A stretch of 64,000 bases of DNA from a bacterium 1XD42-54. Lineage in GTDB: Bacteria; Bacillota; Clostridia; Lachnospirales; Lachnospiraceae. Under the pieces are notes generated by a model. It saw only the letters and a program-made list of their open reading frames with translations, searched no databases and was not told where the DNA came from. Both the position numbers and the translations under genes were made by a program. The DNA is taken from contig RAZH01000011.1 in the NCBI GenBank assembly GCA_003612585.1, positions 1 to 64,000 of the forward strand, given 5' to 3'. Each line of letters opens with the position of its first letter. The stretch's first letter is position 1. Below are positions 25,762-35,183 of this stretch, one piece after another.

Positions 25762-26217
25762 TCATTTGTCATTTCTTCTCAATGTAATAACTGCATGGCA
25801 TATCAAGCCAAATACAAGAGAAAAACAGCCACCGCCAAATAGTGATGCTCCCCACCCTGCACCCGACATTGTCATAAAACCGCCAACAAAGAAAATACCA
25901 ATGCCAAGAAATATCCCGACACCATAAAAAAGTCCAATTGCCATATCATACTTATTAAATTGTCGTTTCTCTTTTTTTTCACATGTTTCCATTTTTGTTA
26001 TTACCTCCTTCGCAAAATCGTCCATGTGGACTCCAAAAAGAAAACAAATTTTTTTCAACGTATTTAAATCGGGTTCATTAACATCTCTCTCCCAATTCGA
26101 TAGCGCCTGCCGGGTAACATTCAATTCCCCAGCCAGTTCTTCCTGTGTCATTCCCGATTGTGTTCGCAGATAACGTATTTGCTTTCCTGTTGTAATATCC
26201 GTCTGTTTCTGGTTCAA
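25762..26217 (-). CDS. XRE regulator with C-terminal membrane segments
   Basis: This 151 aa protein has an N-terminal Cro/CI HTH (IRYLRTQSGMTQEELAGEL, then NVTRQALSNWERDVNEPD, then LKKICFLFGVHMDDF). About two hydrophobic helices follow in the second half (GLFYGVGIFLGIGIFFVGGF and GGGCFSLVFGLICHAVITL). Membrane-tethered XRE proteins of this type are common in Bacillota and are usually regulators of neighbouring transport or stress genes. It lies about 80 nt downstream of the tet gene. Confidence 0.85.
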   Translation of the reverse strand: MNQKQTDITTGKQIRYLRTQSGMTQEELAGELNVTRQALSNWERDVNEPDLNTLKKICFLFGVHMDDFAKEVITKMETCEKKEKRQFNKYDMAIGLFYGVGIFLGIGIFFVGGFMTMSGAGWGASLFGGGCFSLVFGLICHAVITLRRNDK

Positions 26218-26298
26218 AATGGTTCCTCCTCTCTGATGCTGATTTTATCAATGATATTTCGCAATAGCCAGCAATGAACGCTTGCATTGCGCAAGACG

Positions 26299-28218
26299 TT
26301 ACATTATCTTCTGAAACATATGCCGGATCTTGTCTAAACGGCTGTTCGGGCGGCGTGGCTGAAACACAGGCTCGCCGGAAGTTTCCTGATACCCTTTTAA
26401 TTCTGTAATGCAGACACTTCTTCCATTTGTATAAAAATTCAAATCATTCCTATATTCACCGATACAACGGGCAGGGATTTCCCCCTTAAAAATAACTTCA
26501 TCTTTTTCAAGTCTGGTTGATTCAATGATTGCGCAATACTTTGGTGCGTCATTATAAGCCCGTGAAAGATATTCCTGCGGTGCAAAAAGGGTAAAGGAAA
26601 GGTATGGTTCCAACAGTTGTGTCCCTGCTTTTTTCAATGCCTGCTCCAACACGACAGGCGCAAGAAAACGAAAATCAGCGGGGGTGCTGACCGGGCTGTA
26701 ATAAACTCCATAATCAAAACAAATTTGGCAGTCTGTCACTCCCCAGCCATATAAGCCCTGCTCCATTCCATAACGCACACCCTCCATGACGGCATTTTGA
26801 AAACTTTGGTTCAAATAGCCGAGAGATACCTCGCTTTTATATTGTGTTCCGCTTCCAACAGGAAGCGGTGTTACAGTCAAACCAATAGATGCCCAAAACG
26901 GATTCGGCGGCACTTCAATATGGATCGTGCAGCTCGCTTTTTTTTGCGGTCTTTCCAGATAAATAACCGAAGGCTCTTTCATAGCCACGCCCACATGATA
27001 TTTTTCTTCTAATAGCGAACAAATAACTTCTAACTGTACTTTTCCCAAAAAAGATAACATAATCTCATGTGTAACAGTATCAATGTCAAAATGCAAAAGA
27101 GGGTCTGTATCAGCAATCTCTGCGAGGGCATTTAACAGGGCTTCCCTTTGCTCCGGCTTTTGCGGCTCTACCGTTGTCCGAAGTAATGGCATGGGATTAT
27201 CAATCCATGTTTTGTGAGGCAGGAGTTTTTCATTTCCCAGAATGTCGTTCAGTTTCAAAGTATCATCAGCTAAAATAACAATTTCTCCCGGACAGGCATG
27301 GTCAGCCGGGACGATTTCACCATTTGACGGAATACACATTTCTGTAATCTTTATTTTTTTCTTTTTTGACAGCAGCAGGGTATCCCGTAAATGGAGCGTC
27401 CCATGATACAGGCGTAAATAAGAAAGCCGTTTTTTCCGCTCTGTATACTCAACCTTAAAAACATATCCACATAATTCAGACTGAATATCGTCTGTTTCTG
27501 TAATGAAAGTTTCTGTAACCGCTTCAATCAGTTTTTCTGTTCCTAAATTGTCTTTTGCACTCCCATGATAAACAGGAAACAAAGAGCAGCATCTGGTTCT
27601 TTTGCACTTTTCATATTGTAATTCCTGTATATCCAAAGAATCCTCTGCAACATATCGTTCTAATAGTTCATCGCTTCCGGAAATAATCATATCCCATTTG
27701 TCCAAATCAGAAATATCGGTCATGGATATTTGGGGCGACAGGGAAACCTCCTGCATGACAATCATATCACTGGTAAGTTTGTCTTTAATGCTTTGGTAAA
27801 CACGCTGTAGGTCGATTCCATTTTGGTCTATCTTATTTATAAAGATAATTGTCGGAATGTTCATTTTCTGAAGCGCATGGAATAATATACGCGTCTGTGC
27901 CTGTACGCCGTCTTTTGCCGAAATGACTAAAACAGCTCCGTCAAGGACAGATAAAGCACGGTATGCTTCGGTTAAAAAATCCATATGACCGGGAGTGTCC
28001 ACAATATTGATTTTATAATCATTCCAGCAAAAAGAAGTAACTGCTGTCTGAATGGTAATTCCCCGCTGCTGTTCCAAAATCATAGTGTCTGTTCTTGTAG
28101 TCCCTTTATCCACGTTTCCCTGTTCCGCAATCGCTCCACTGGTGTATAGCAGACTTTCCGTCAATGTTGTTTTTCCTGCGTCTACGTGGGCAAGAATGCC
28201 AATATTGATTATTTTCAT
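26299..28218 (-). CDS. tet: Ribosomal protection tetracycline resistance GTPase, Tet(W/32/O) group
   Basis: This 639 aa protein has exactly the length of Tet(M)/Tet(W). The EF-G-like GTPase motifs are [12 protein letters not shown] (G1), VDTPGHMDF (G3) and INKID (G4). The C-terminus reads [20 protein letters not shown] and [20 protein letters not shown]. It binds the ribosome and removes tetracycline. Different stretches resemble Tet(W), Tet(32) and Tet(O) in turn, so it may be a mosaic or an undescribed allele. The complete frame, leader attenuator and strong GGAGG site suggest it is functional. Confidence 0.95.
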   Translation of the reverse strand: MKIINIGILAHVDAGKTTLTESLLYTSGAIAEQGNVDKGTTRTDTMILEQQRGITIQTAVTSFCWNDYKINIVDTPGHMDFLTEAYRALSVLDGAVLVISAKDGVQAQTRILFHALQKMNIPTIIFINKIDQNGIDLQRVYQSIKDKLTSDMIVMQEVSLSPQISMTDISDLDKWDMIISGSDELLERYVAEDSLDIQELQYEKCKRTRCCSLFPVYHGSAKDNLGTEKLIEAVTETFITETDDIQSELCGYVFKVEYTERKKRLSYLRLYHGTLHLRDTLLLSKKKKIKITEMCIPSNGEIVPADHACPGEIVILADDTLKLNDILGNEKLLPHKTWIDNPMPLLRTTVEPQKPEQREALLNALAEIADTDPLLHFDIDTVTHEIMLSFLGKVQLEVICSLLEEKYHVGVAMKEPSVIYLERPQKKASCTIHIEVPPNPFWASIGLTVTPLPVGSGTQYKSEVSLGYLNQSFQNAVMEGVRYGMEQGLYGWGVTDCQICFDYGVYYSPVSTPADFRFLAPVVLEQALKKAGTQLLEPYLSFTLFAPQEYLSRAYNDAPKYCAIIESTRLEKDEVIFKGEIPARCIGEYRNDLNFYTNGRSVCITELKGYQETSGEPVFQPRRPNSRLDKIRHMFQKIM

Positions 28219-28251
28219 GTGATTGTCCTCCTTTTACAGCCCGAAAGGGCA

Positions 28252-28290
28252 CAAAAATCCCCAGCAGTAAAATACTTTTACCACTGGGGA
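28252..28290 (-). terminator. Attenuator hairpin of the tet leader
   Basis: On the minus strand CCCCAG-TGGTAAAA and TTTTACTGCTGGGG pair and are followed by ATTTTTGTG. The hairpin lies between the leader peptide and the tet start codon and overlaps the leader stop codon, as in the known tet(M) attenuation system. Slow translation of the leader under tetracycline is thought to favour readthrough. Confidence 0.85.
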
Positions 28291-28322
28291 TTATAATTTG
28301 CGGACATACACATATACAGCAT
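28278..28322 (-). CDS. Leader peptide of the tet attenuator (14 aa)
   Basis: The ATG at 28322 opens MLYMCMSANYNPQW followed by TAA. This closely resembles the short leader peptides upstream of tet(M)-type genes, and the end of its frame runs into the first arm of the attenuator hairpin. A weak AGGTG precedes the ATG. The TATAAT on the minus strand at 28456-28451 may be its promoter -10. Confidence 0.75.
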   Translation of the reverse strand: MLYMCMSANYNPQW

Positions 28323-28580
28323 ACACCTATTTGTGACTGCTGTTTTTTTGGATATGTCAAAATTGATAAGGCAAAAGTATTCTTAAATTGGGTACAAAAA
28401 ATCAAGCCCCCACAAAAGGAACTATCATAATCCTTTGTTCCCACTATTTGATTATAGTTTTATTTAAGAATACCTTGCCGCATATTTTTTACTCCTTTTC
28501 TGGAATGAAGCTATTATATCACATCAGTTTTAGGAAAGAAAGTACCTAAAAGAAATTTTTCTTCCCCTTATATGTAACAA

Positions 28581-29102
28581 TCATACCGGCTTCCTGGCGT
28601 TCAGAATGGTTTCTGCTGTCTGCTGTGGTGTTTGGTTGGAATTGTCCAGCCAAAAGCCGATCCGTGGTGTTGTCTGCATAAATGTATCGTATAAGGTTTC
28701 AACCGTAAAGCCGGAATAGCCTGTTTTCTCCCTGTATCGTTCCCTTTCTTTTATTGTTTCCACATCTGGACAAAGAACGACAACCTCAACAGGGTATTTA
28801 TGCAGATAATTTATCATTCGATTTAATTCATCACCGTAGTAGTTATCTTGGATCACTACAGAAAAGCCGTTGTCAAAGTATGACTTTGCCGCATCAGCAG
28901 TCAATTTGTATCGAAGGTACAGCTGGCGGACTGCTTCCGCTGATGGGGTAGCTGACATATTTTCTCTGCCTGTAATAATCATTTTTCGGAACACATCACC
29001 ACGAAGATGGACGCATTTTTCTATTGATTTTGCCAGTAAATCGGAAACTGTAGATTTTCCAGAAGCCATTAAGCCTGTAATGAGATAAATTTTTGGATTC
29101 AT
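28581..29102 (-). CDS. P-loop kinase-like ATPase
   Basis: This 173 aa protein starts MNPKIYLITGLMASGKSTVS, a Walker A motif of the small kinase/zeta/chloramphenicol phosphotransferase type. LRGDVFRKMI and VVIQDNYYGDEL follow, with an Arg-rich lid (IKERERYREKTGY). It probably phosphorylates a small molecule or nucleotide. The nearby tet gene and other resistance-type genes make a drug kinase possible, but the family is broad. Confidence 0.75.
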   Translation of the reverse strand: MNPKIYLITGLMASGKSTVSDLLAKSIEKCVHLRGDVFRKMIITGRENMSATPSAEAVRQLYLRYKLTADAAKSYFDNGFSVVIQDNYYGDELNRMINYLHKYPVEVVVLCPDVETIKERERYREKTGYSGFTVETLYDTFMQTTPRIGFWLDNSNQTPQQTAETILNARKPV

Positions 29103-29688
29103 TTCACTTCCTCCGGTACAAAAAATATGTACATGTAACTAATTCAACACATTTATAATTTGAATAGGGACATTATAGCATTTACTAAATACAAATTCAA
29201 TGTATACGGAAAGAAAGATATAAGGAGTGGGAGGGATTCCGCCGTAGTCGGCATTGTAGGAGAATCCAAAAGTTTAGATTTTCCCACAATGCTTATCTTT
29301 TGGTCTTTGGTTCGGAATAGTGTAGTGCTGGCGGTCTATCTCTTGTTTTCGGTTGCTTGCTTCCTTACCGTACATGAGCATTCTCAATCGGATTATCACA
29401 TCGTACCCTAAAAAACTCTGATATCTATGCCAAACGCTTAATTCCGGGGCATCTGCCCTTCCCATCAAAATGCACCCAATCGTTTTTTGAGTAGGGTAAT
29501 CGTTAAATTTGCACCCTCCAGGCATCAGAGGGTGCATTGTATCAATTTATGGTACGCAAGCCAGTAAGCGTGTATGCCAATGAATATCTATATAATTGTT
29601 CAGAATCAATTACGAAGATATGGTATCCTGCTATTCCTGCAAGATACCATATCCCTCTTGATTTCCGTTTTTATCCATGCACCATTTC
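29103..29688. other. Intergenic segment between cargo and transfer module
   Basis: About 590 nt. One 87 codon minus-strand frame (29274-29537) has no ribosome binding site and no recognisable motif; I do not call it. Two inverted repeats are present: GCACCCTC/GAGGGTGC at 29511-29535 and the 11 bp repeat listed next. This seems to be the seam between the accessory cargo and the conjugation genes. Confidence 0.45.
29617..29653. repeat. 11 bp perfect inverted repeat after the hydrolase gene
   Basis: GATATGGTATC and GATACCATATC flank a 15 nt spacer, 36 nt beyond the stop of the cell wall hydrolase gene. No T-run follows on the minus strand, so it may be a weak terminator, an RNA-stabilising hairpin or a protein site. 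Confidence 0.55.
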
Positions 29689-31512
29689 CTAATATGACAC
29701 CACCCCATATCCCATAATACAGGAATAATTAAGATCATAATTGTTCTGCTTTACCGCATTTCCAGAATTGCCTTCCACTGTATAGACTCTGCCACCCTCA
29801 CTTTTTTCCACAATGCCTACATGGTCTGACTTTCCATCTCCATTCCAGTCAAAAAAGATAATCATTCCAGCGGTCGGTGTACTTCCACGTGCCTGCCATT
29901 TCCCTTTCCCCTGAAACCAGTCTACGCCGTCTGTACAAAGGGAAAATCTCGGCACTGCTCCGCTCTCAATGAGTCCGCACTGGTCTGCGCACCATGAAAC
30001 AAAGCAGGCGCACCATAATACATGGCCGTCAAATCCATACCACGACCAGAACTTGTCCCCGCCTACATTCCCTAACTGCGTCAGTGCCACAGATACGATC
30101 TGTTCGTTTCCGAACAGGGCTGCAAACGGATTCCCTCCGGAATAATACCGGAGCACATGGGGAACGTACTCCGGGTCCCCATACCTGGCCCATCCATGGG
30201 AAGCTGCCTGCTGCTGTGAAAACAGCAGGGCATTAGCTTCACTATATCCGCCATAATTTCTCACCGCCCATGATATGTACCCATTTCCATAGTTATAGCC
30301 CTGCAGCGACAGTTTCAGCTTGTCCATGTCCTGCGGGCTGGTACATCCGGCCTCCCGAACACAGTCTGCATAATACTGCACACCTACCTCTATGGAATAT
30401 TCCGGATCTGTAATCGCTCCGGGGCTGTTTGGATACCTGGTGTTGTAAGGACATTCACTGGACTGCATCGGATCCGTCCCGGCACCGCCGGATTCCTGCA
30501 TCATGATCGCCTGGATCACAGGGACATATTCCGGAATCCCATACTGGCTGGCATACTTTTGGATCGTTGCCGTATATGCCAGTACCTGCTCACTTAAAGA
30601 AGCACTGCTCTGTGAAGAACTGTAGGCAAAAACGCCGCCAATGACACCAACAATTAAGATCAGTACAATGAACATGGAACCAGCCCCGGCCAGCAGTGCA
30701 GCGATCCCGTTCCGGATGGCTTTAGCTGCCGCCTCCACCGCACGTTTGAACCGCACCACGGCAGATGCCGCCCGCTCTGCCCGCCTTGCGCCCCGCTGCA
30801 TATTATGGATGGCTGCCCTCTTTGCAGCCTTGGCCGCCTGCAGCTTTCCCGGTGGAAACGATATCTTTCCTGCTTTGCCTCCCACCAAAGCCTGGGACTT
30901 TATGATCCGGGGGCCTTTCTTCACAACCAGCCTGTCGGCTGTCTTTAATTTGGGCGGCTGTCTGGATACATGCTCCTTCACGGTACGGCTGGCATTTTCC
31001 CTGGTACGGATAAACTGGCTCTTTCCTGTTTTCCCCGTATCCTGAGCCACAGCACTTTTTTCTGCCTGATGCTCTAATGACCGTTTCTGTGCATTTTTCT
31101 TTACCGCATCTTTTCCGGCTCTCTCTTTTGCGAGAGCCCGTCCCCTTTCCATGGCATCTTCAGGCGACTGGCCAGAGGAGGAATCCATCTCTTTCTTCCC
31201 TCTTTCTGCCCCGGTACGCTTCTGCAGTTTCTGATAAGTCTTTTTGGCAGTCTCCTTCCCGGCTGCATAAGAAACCTTTACGGCTGCCCGCCCACTTTCC
31301 TCGGCGCCTCTTTTCAGTACACGCTCTGCTTTGTCACCAGCATATCCAACTGGAGAATCCGGATGGTCTGCCGTATCGGATACTCTGGATCCCTGGAGAG
31401 ATTTTTCCTTTGCTGCAAGCCCTGCCTCCCTTGCCAGCTCTTTTGGCATACGGGAAGCTTTCTCCAAAATCTTCGGCCCTCGGTCATGCTCCCTTGTTTT
31501 GATATCCTTCAT
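29689..31512 (-). CDS. CwlT-like bifunctional cell wall hydrolase of the conjugation system
   Basis: The first 240 residues of this 607 aa protein are a very basic, Ala/Lys/Arg-rich cytoplasmic region. A membrane helix follows (AALLAGAGSMFIVLILIVGV), then a lysozyme-like domain (VPVIQAIMMQESGGAGTDPM with catalytic Glu; IEVGVQYYADCV; LQGYNYGNGY). Last comes a CHAP peptidase domain (HVLWCACFVSWCADQCG with catalytic Cys; KSDHVGIVEK with His). It opens the peptidoglycan for the mating channel, like Tn916 Orf14/CwlT. It is the last gene of the transfer operon. Confidence 0.92.
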   Translation of the reverse strand: MKDIKTREHDRGPKILEKASRMPKELAREAGLAAKEKSLQGSRVSDTADHPDSPVGYAGDKAERVLKRGAEESGRAAVKVSYAAGKETAKKTYQKLQKRTGAERGKKEMDSSSGQSPEDAMERGRALAKERAGKDAVKKNAQKRSLEHQAEKSAVAQDTGKTGKSQFIRTRENASRTVKEHVSRQPPKLKTADRLVVKKGPRIIKSQALVGGKAGKISFPPGKLQAAKAAKRAAIHNMQRGARRAERAASAVVRFKRAVEAAAKAIRNGIAALLAGAGSMFIVLILIVGVIGGVFAYSSSQSSASLSEQVLAYTATIQKYASQYGIPEYVPVIQAIMMQESGGAGTDPMQSSECPYNTRYPNSPGAITDPEYSIEVGVQYYADCVREAGCTSPQDMDKLKLSLQGYNYGNGYISWAVRNYGGYSEANALLFSQQQAASHGWARYGDPEYVPHVLRYYSGGNPFAALFGNEQIVSVALTQLGNVGGDKFWSWYGFDGHVLWCACFVSWCADQCGLIESGAVPRFSLCTDGVDWFQGKGKWQARGSTPTAGMIIFFDWNGDGKSDHVGIVEKSEGGRVYTVEGNSGNAVKQNNYDLNYSCIMGYGVVSY

Positions 31513-31545
31513 ATCTCACCTCCCATCCGTATATTTCAAAACCAT

Positions 31546-31908
31546 TCACCGCTCCGGAGTGTTCCTGTGCTTTGCACCTTTCTGGAGCTTCGGCAGATAG
31601 CCCTCCAATTCCTGTACCGCCTTTTGCACCAACGGATGCTTTGCGTAAGCCGGGATCATTTCGATGGATTCCCGGTCGATCTGGTCCGCCACTAAAAGCG
31701 GCCAGTGGATTCCCGAATAATCCGGGATGGCGGGATCCTGCAGCTCAAACCCGATGCCTGGAATGTTGCAGGCATTCCGTTTCCGTATTTTCTTATAAAT
31801 GTCCACTGCCTGTGCCAGTGTCAGGTCCTCATAACACTCTGAAAAATTTTCAAATTCCATACATCCGGCTGTATAAAACCGGATGCTGGCTGTTTCCTGC
31901 TGTTCCAT
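31546..31908 (-). CDS. Small YodL-type ICE protein
   Basis: This 120 aa protein reads MEQQETASIRFYTAGCMEFE, then LTLAQAVDIYKKIRKRNACN and PGIGFELQDPAIPDYSGI. The pattern of an Asp-Ile-Tyr helix followed by Gly-Ile-Gly-Phe-Glu-Leu is that of the YodL domain found in ICE and antirestriction-type proteins. It lies between virB4 and the hydrolase gene with a GGAGG site. The role is unknown. Confidence 0.65.
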   Translation of the reverse strand: MEQQETASIRFYTAGCMEFENFSECYEDLTLAQAVDIYKKIRKRNACNIPGIGFELQDPAIPDYSGIHWPLLVADQIDRESIEMIPAYAKHPLVQKAVQELEGYLPKLQKGAKHRNTPER

Positions 31909-31945
31909 ACTTCCTCCTTCCTGGCATGAATGCCTTGAATCTCTT

Positions 31946-34297
31946 TTACTGGATCAAGCCCTGGGCCTCCCCTGGCTTGGTCGTCATTAAACGGTATAAT
32001 GCCGTATTTTTCGGGAAACTGTTCTCAAATGGCACGATATTGCCGGAACAGCGGATCAGGCCATGCCCAGCACCTACGTTTGTGATATACGACAACTGGT
32101 TATCTGAGATATTCAAAAGGTTCGCCAGCTCATCCCTGTCGGTCGTTGCCTGATTTAAAAGGATCAAAAACTCACTGTTTGCCAGCATGAGCCTTGCTGT
32201 ATCTGATTTCAGAAGTTCCTCCACGTTCTGCGTCAGGCCGGTCACAAACCCTGAATATTTCCGGATCCTCTTATACAGACGGTAGAAAAAGTCCGCACTG
32301 TACTGGTACCGGAAAAGCAGGTAAAACTCATCCGCAAAGATCCAGGTCGTCTTTCCCATCTTCCAGTTCTGGATCACACGGTTAAAGATGGAATCCAGGG
32401 TGACCAGCATGCCAAGGGGCATCAGCTGTTCCCCAAGCTCCCGGATGTCATAGGCGATGATCCGGCTTTTCGTATTGACATTGGTAGGCTGTGCAAAGGT
32501 ATTTAAACTTCCGTTGATGAATAATTCCGAGGACAGGGCCAGCCCCCTGGCTTCTTCTTCCGGCTGGAGCATCAGCTGGCGGTACAGATCCTTCAGTGTC
32601 GGCACCTGCCCCTGATACCCGCTGCGGATATAATCCCGGTAAACATCCGCCGTACAGCGGTCGAGGATGGATTTCTCCTTGGCAGACAGATTGCCTGCCC
32701 CTACCAGCTGTTCGAACAGGGACAGGATGAATTCTGATTTCTCGATCAGCGGATTCTTGTCATTACCATACGCTGAATCCATATCCATGGCATTCAGATG
32801 GGTATCCGAGGTAGCCGAGATTTTAATGACTTCACCGTTTAACGCTTCCACGAGGGAACCAAACTCAGACTCCGGATCCAGGATCAGGATATCGTCCTCC
32901 GTAGACAGGGCCAGGTCCACAATTTCTTCCTTTGCGGAGAAGCTCTTACCGGATCCACTGACGCCAAGGCGGAATGAGTTGCCATTCAGAAGCCTCCTGC
33001 GGTCTGCCACCAGCATATTTTTGCTGACCGCATTCTGCCCGTAATAGATGCCCCCAGGCTGCATGATCTCCTGTGTATGGAATGGGATCAGCACCGCAGT
33101 GGACTCTGTTGTCAGGGTACGCAGGGCATTGATCTTCCGAAGCCCATATGGAAGCACGGTATCCAAACCGTCTGCCTGCTGCCACTTCAGGGTGGAGAGC
33201 TGGCAGAGGTGTTTCCTTGCCACAGAAAAAAGAGTCTCCGTATCTGAATCCAGCTGCTCTTTGGTCTCTGCCATGTGTACCATCGTCAGAAGCCCAAACA
33301 TCATCCGCTGGTCCCTGGTCGTTAAATCCTCCAGCATTTCTTTTGTCTCTTTCCTCTGAAGCTCCATGTCATAAGGAACCACCGCAGAGAAGTTATTGTT
33401 GGCATTCTGCCGCCTCTGCCAGTTCGTCACGTTGGTCTCCACACCAAGCAGCTTGTTCTGGATCTCCCTCACCGCTTCATCGGTCGGCACTGGCAGAATG
33501 TCAATAGACAGCATCAGGTCCCGGCTCAGGTCACACAGTTCTGATACCATATCGTCTTTTACATAGCTGGCATAATCCTGCATATAAAGCACACGCCCGT
33601 ACCTTCCATTGATCCGGAAGTGGTCGCTGTGAAATTCCATGCTCTCCGGGCAGATCCAATCCTTAAAACTATGCCCTTTCTTTGCAAATGCTTTTAAATC
33701 GAAAGGAAAAGCAGACGGCTCATCCGTTTTAAAGAAATCACGGAACAGCTGGAGCCTTTCCCCTGCATCCAGTTCCTCCGCTACCGATGACAGCTTTGCC
33801 AGATGGGTGACGATATCCGTTCCCACACGCGCAAAGTACGTCCTCGCTTCATCCACGTTCTTTTTATGGATGCTGACCGTAAGATACCGTTCCTGATAGA
33901 TGCTGTTGCTGGTGCCGCTGACTTTCGACAGCAGCATGTCATTGTACTCCTGGCGGTAATGGTCCAGGCCATCCCCTTTCATCGGGATCAGCAGGGAATG
34001 TTCAAATTCCTCTTTATTGATCCTCCGGTTATTCAGCGTAATCTTGGCAGACGAGCCGGAATCCAGCGCATTCAGAAGTTCTGAATAATCGAGGAACATC
34101 TCCGTCTTATCCGCCTTGCTCGCAATGGCATAATTGATATCCGTAAAACGGAATGACTTTGAATATTTATTTCCTACCTGGAAGATGCCGTCCGGCCAGA
34201 TCCTGCGGATCGGAACCGCCTGCTGGACGGATTTTGGAACCTGGAACCGTTCCTTATCCATTTTTAATGCCTGGCTCAGTGTTTTAATCAAAGGCAT
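31946..34297 (-). CDS. virB4: VirB4/TraE-type conjugation ATPase
   Basis: From Met24 of the open frame (34297; GGAGGG adjacent, AAGGA seven bases away) it is a 783 aa protein. Walker A is RLGVSGSGKSFSAKEE and the Walker B region KTTWIFADEFYLLFRYQYSA. The conserved C-terminal motif GLTQNVEELLKSDTARLMLA is present, then LILLNQATTDRDELANLLNI. VirB4 powers pilus or channel assembly at the inner membrane face. The start overlaps the end of the PrgI gene by 10 nt. Confidence 0.95.
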   Translation of the reverse strand: MPLIKTLSQALKMDKERFQVPKSVQQAVPIRRIWPDGIFQVGNKYSKSFRFTDINYAIASKADKTEMFLDYSELLNALDSGSSAKITLNNRRINKEEFEHSLLIPMKGDGLDHYRQEYNDMLLSKVSGTSNSIYQERYLTVSIHKKNVDEARTYFARVGTDIVTHLAKLSSVAEELDAGERLQLFRDFFKTDEPSAFPFDLKAFAKKGHSFKDWICPESMEFHSDHFRINGRYGRVLYMQDYASYVKDDMVSELCDLSRDLMLSIDILPVPTDEAVREIQNKLLGVETNVTNWQRRQNANNNFSAVVPYDMELQRKETKEMLEDLTTRDQRMMFGLLTMVHMAETKEQLDSDTETLFSVARKHLCQLSTLKWQQADGLDTVLPYGLRKINALRTLTTESTAVLIPFHTQEIMQPGGIYYGQNAVSKNMLVADRRRLLNGNSFRLGVSGSGKSFSAKEEIVDLALSTEDDILILDPESEFGSLVEALNGEVIKISATSDTHLNAMDMDSAYGNDKNPLIEKSEFILSLFEQLVGAGNLSAKEKSILDRCTADVYRDYIRSGYQGQVPTLKDLYRQLMLQPEEEARGLALSSELFINGSLNTFAQPTNVNTKSRIIAYDIRELGEQLMPLGMLVTLDSIFNRVIQNWKMGKTTWIFADEFYLLFRYQYSADFFYRLYKRIRKYSGFVTGLTQNVEELLKSDTARLMLANSEFLILLNQATTDRDELANLLNISDNQLSYITNVGAGHGLIRCSGNIVPFENSFPKNTALYRLMTTKPGEAQGLIQ

Positions 34298-34725
34298 CCC
34301 TCCTTCCTTTTTTTCTTCTTCACTGTTTTTTTCTTTGCCACATTTTCTTTCTTCCGGGTGACGCATGTCCCGTCACCTCCGATACGTTCCCCCGCAAGGA
34401 TGCTTTCCTCCATACAGGAGTAGTAAAGGTTTTCCGGCCTGAAGCTCAGCTTTTTCGGGTACAGGATCTCTGATTTTATAAACGCCCACAAAAACTGCTC
34501 TGCCGTCATACCGTGATATTTAAAAAATCCGCAGGCTGCGAACGGTGCCGCTCCAAGCATGCAAAGCCATCCCTGGACATCATCGGGCAGGCGCCCCTTC
34601 GTCCCAAAATAAATGGCTACCGCTGCAAGGATCGCCAGCACGGAAAACGCGCACTGCCGGAAATTCAATCCAAAAAACATGGATTCCTGATAATCCCGGA
34701 TCTCCTTATTCATCTTCACTTCCAT
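34288..34725 (-). CDS. prgI: PrgI-family membrane protein (VirB3-like)
   Basis: This 145 aa protein reads NKEIRDYQESMFFGLNFRQC, then two membrane helices (FSVLAILAAVAIYFGTKG and WLCMLGAAPFAACGFFKYHG), then AEQFLWAFIKSEILYPKKLS. This is the PrgI pattern. It partners with VirB4 as VirB3 does in other type IV systems. The C-terminus is strongly basic. It overlaps virB4. Confidence 0.9.
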   Translation of the reverse strand: MEVKMNKEIRDYQESMFFGLNFRQCAFSVLAILAAVAIYFGTKGRLPDDVQGWLCMLGAAPFAACGFFKYHGMTAEQFLWAFIKSEILYPKKLSFRPENLYYSCMEESILAGERIGGDGTCVTRKKENVAKKKTVKKKKRKEGCL

Positions 34726-34733
34726 ATCCGTCC

Positions 34734-35171
34734 CTACCTTTCTTTCTGTTCATGCTTTCTTTTCTTTCCTTCTTTCTCCGGCGGTTCCTGCGCATTCCTG
34801 CCGTGCAGGTATTCCTCCATGCCCTTGGGATCAAACTCCTTAAGGCGCTCCATATCAAAGGCCACCTTTGCATAAGTACAGTAACCGGAAAATCCTACTT
34901 CCGGCAGGAAGACGCCTAATTTATGCTTTTTTATAAATTTCAGTTTTTCACGGCTGAAAGAACCGCTGATATATGCTTCATTTAATTCCGGCGGGAGCAT
35001 GCTGCTCATCGGCAAGTTAACGGTCAGATCCCCAAATGGTTCAAATCCTTCTTCACCATTCTTATAAAGCCCGACATAGAGACATCCGTTGTTTGCATAG
35101 GAGGATATCTGAAGCGCCAGTTCCTCATGCCCGAATTCCCAATCAAATCCTAAAGTTTTTATTTCATTCAT
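34734..35171 (-). CDS. DUF4313-type ICE protein
   Basis: From ATG 35171 (AGGAGG eight bases upstream; the earlier GTG is too close to it) this is a 145 aa protein: FDWEFGHEELALQISSYANN, then LYVGLYKNGEEGFEPFGDLT and YAKVAFDMERLKEFDPKGME. The layout matches DUF4313, a small protein usual in Tn1549-like transfer operons between TrbL and PrgI. No biochemical role is known to me. Confidence 0.8.
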   Translation of the reverse strand: MNEIKTLGFDWEFGHEELALQISSYANNGCLYVGLYKNGEEGFEPFGDLTVNLPMSSMLPPELNEAYISGSFSREKLKFIKKHKLGVFLPEVGFSGYCTYAKVAFDMERLKEFDPKGMEEYLHGRNAQEPPEKEGKKRKHEQKER

Positions 35172-35183
35172 TTCCACGTCCTC

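Noticed and set aside
28106-28444. 112 codon frame over the tet leader
   Set aside because: It runs through the leader peptide, the attenuator hairpin and the tet start in another register; the 14 aa leader explains the region better.
29274-29537. 87 codon minus-strand frame between cargo and transfer genes
   Set aside because: No ribosome binding site, no recognisable motif, it contains an inverted repeat, and a plus-strand frame overlaps the same bases.
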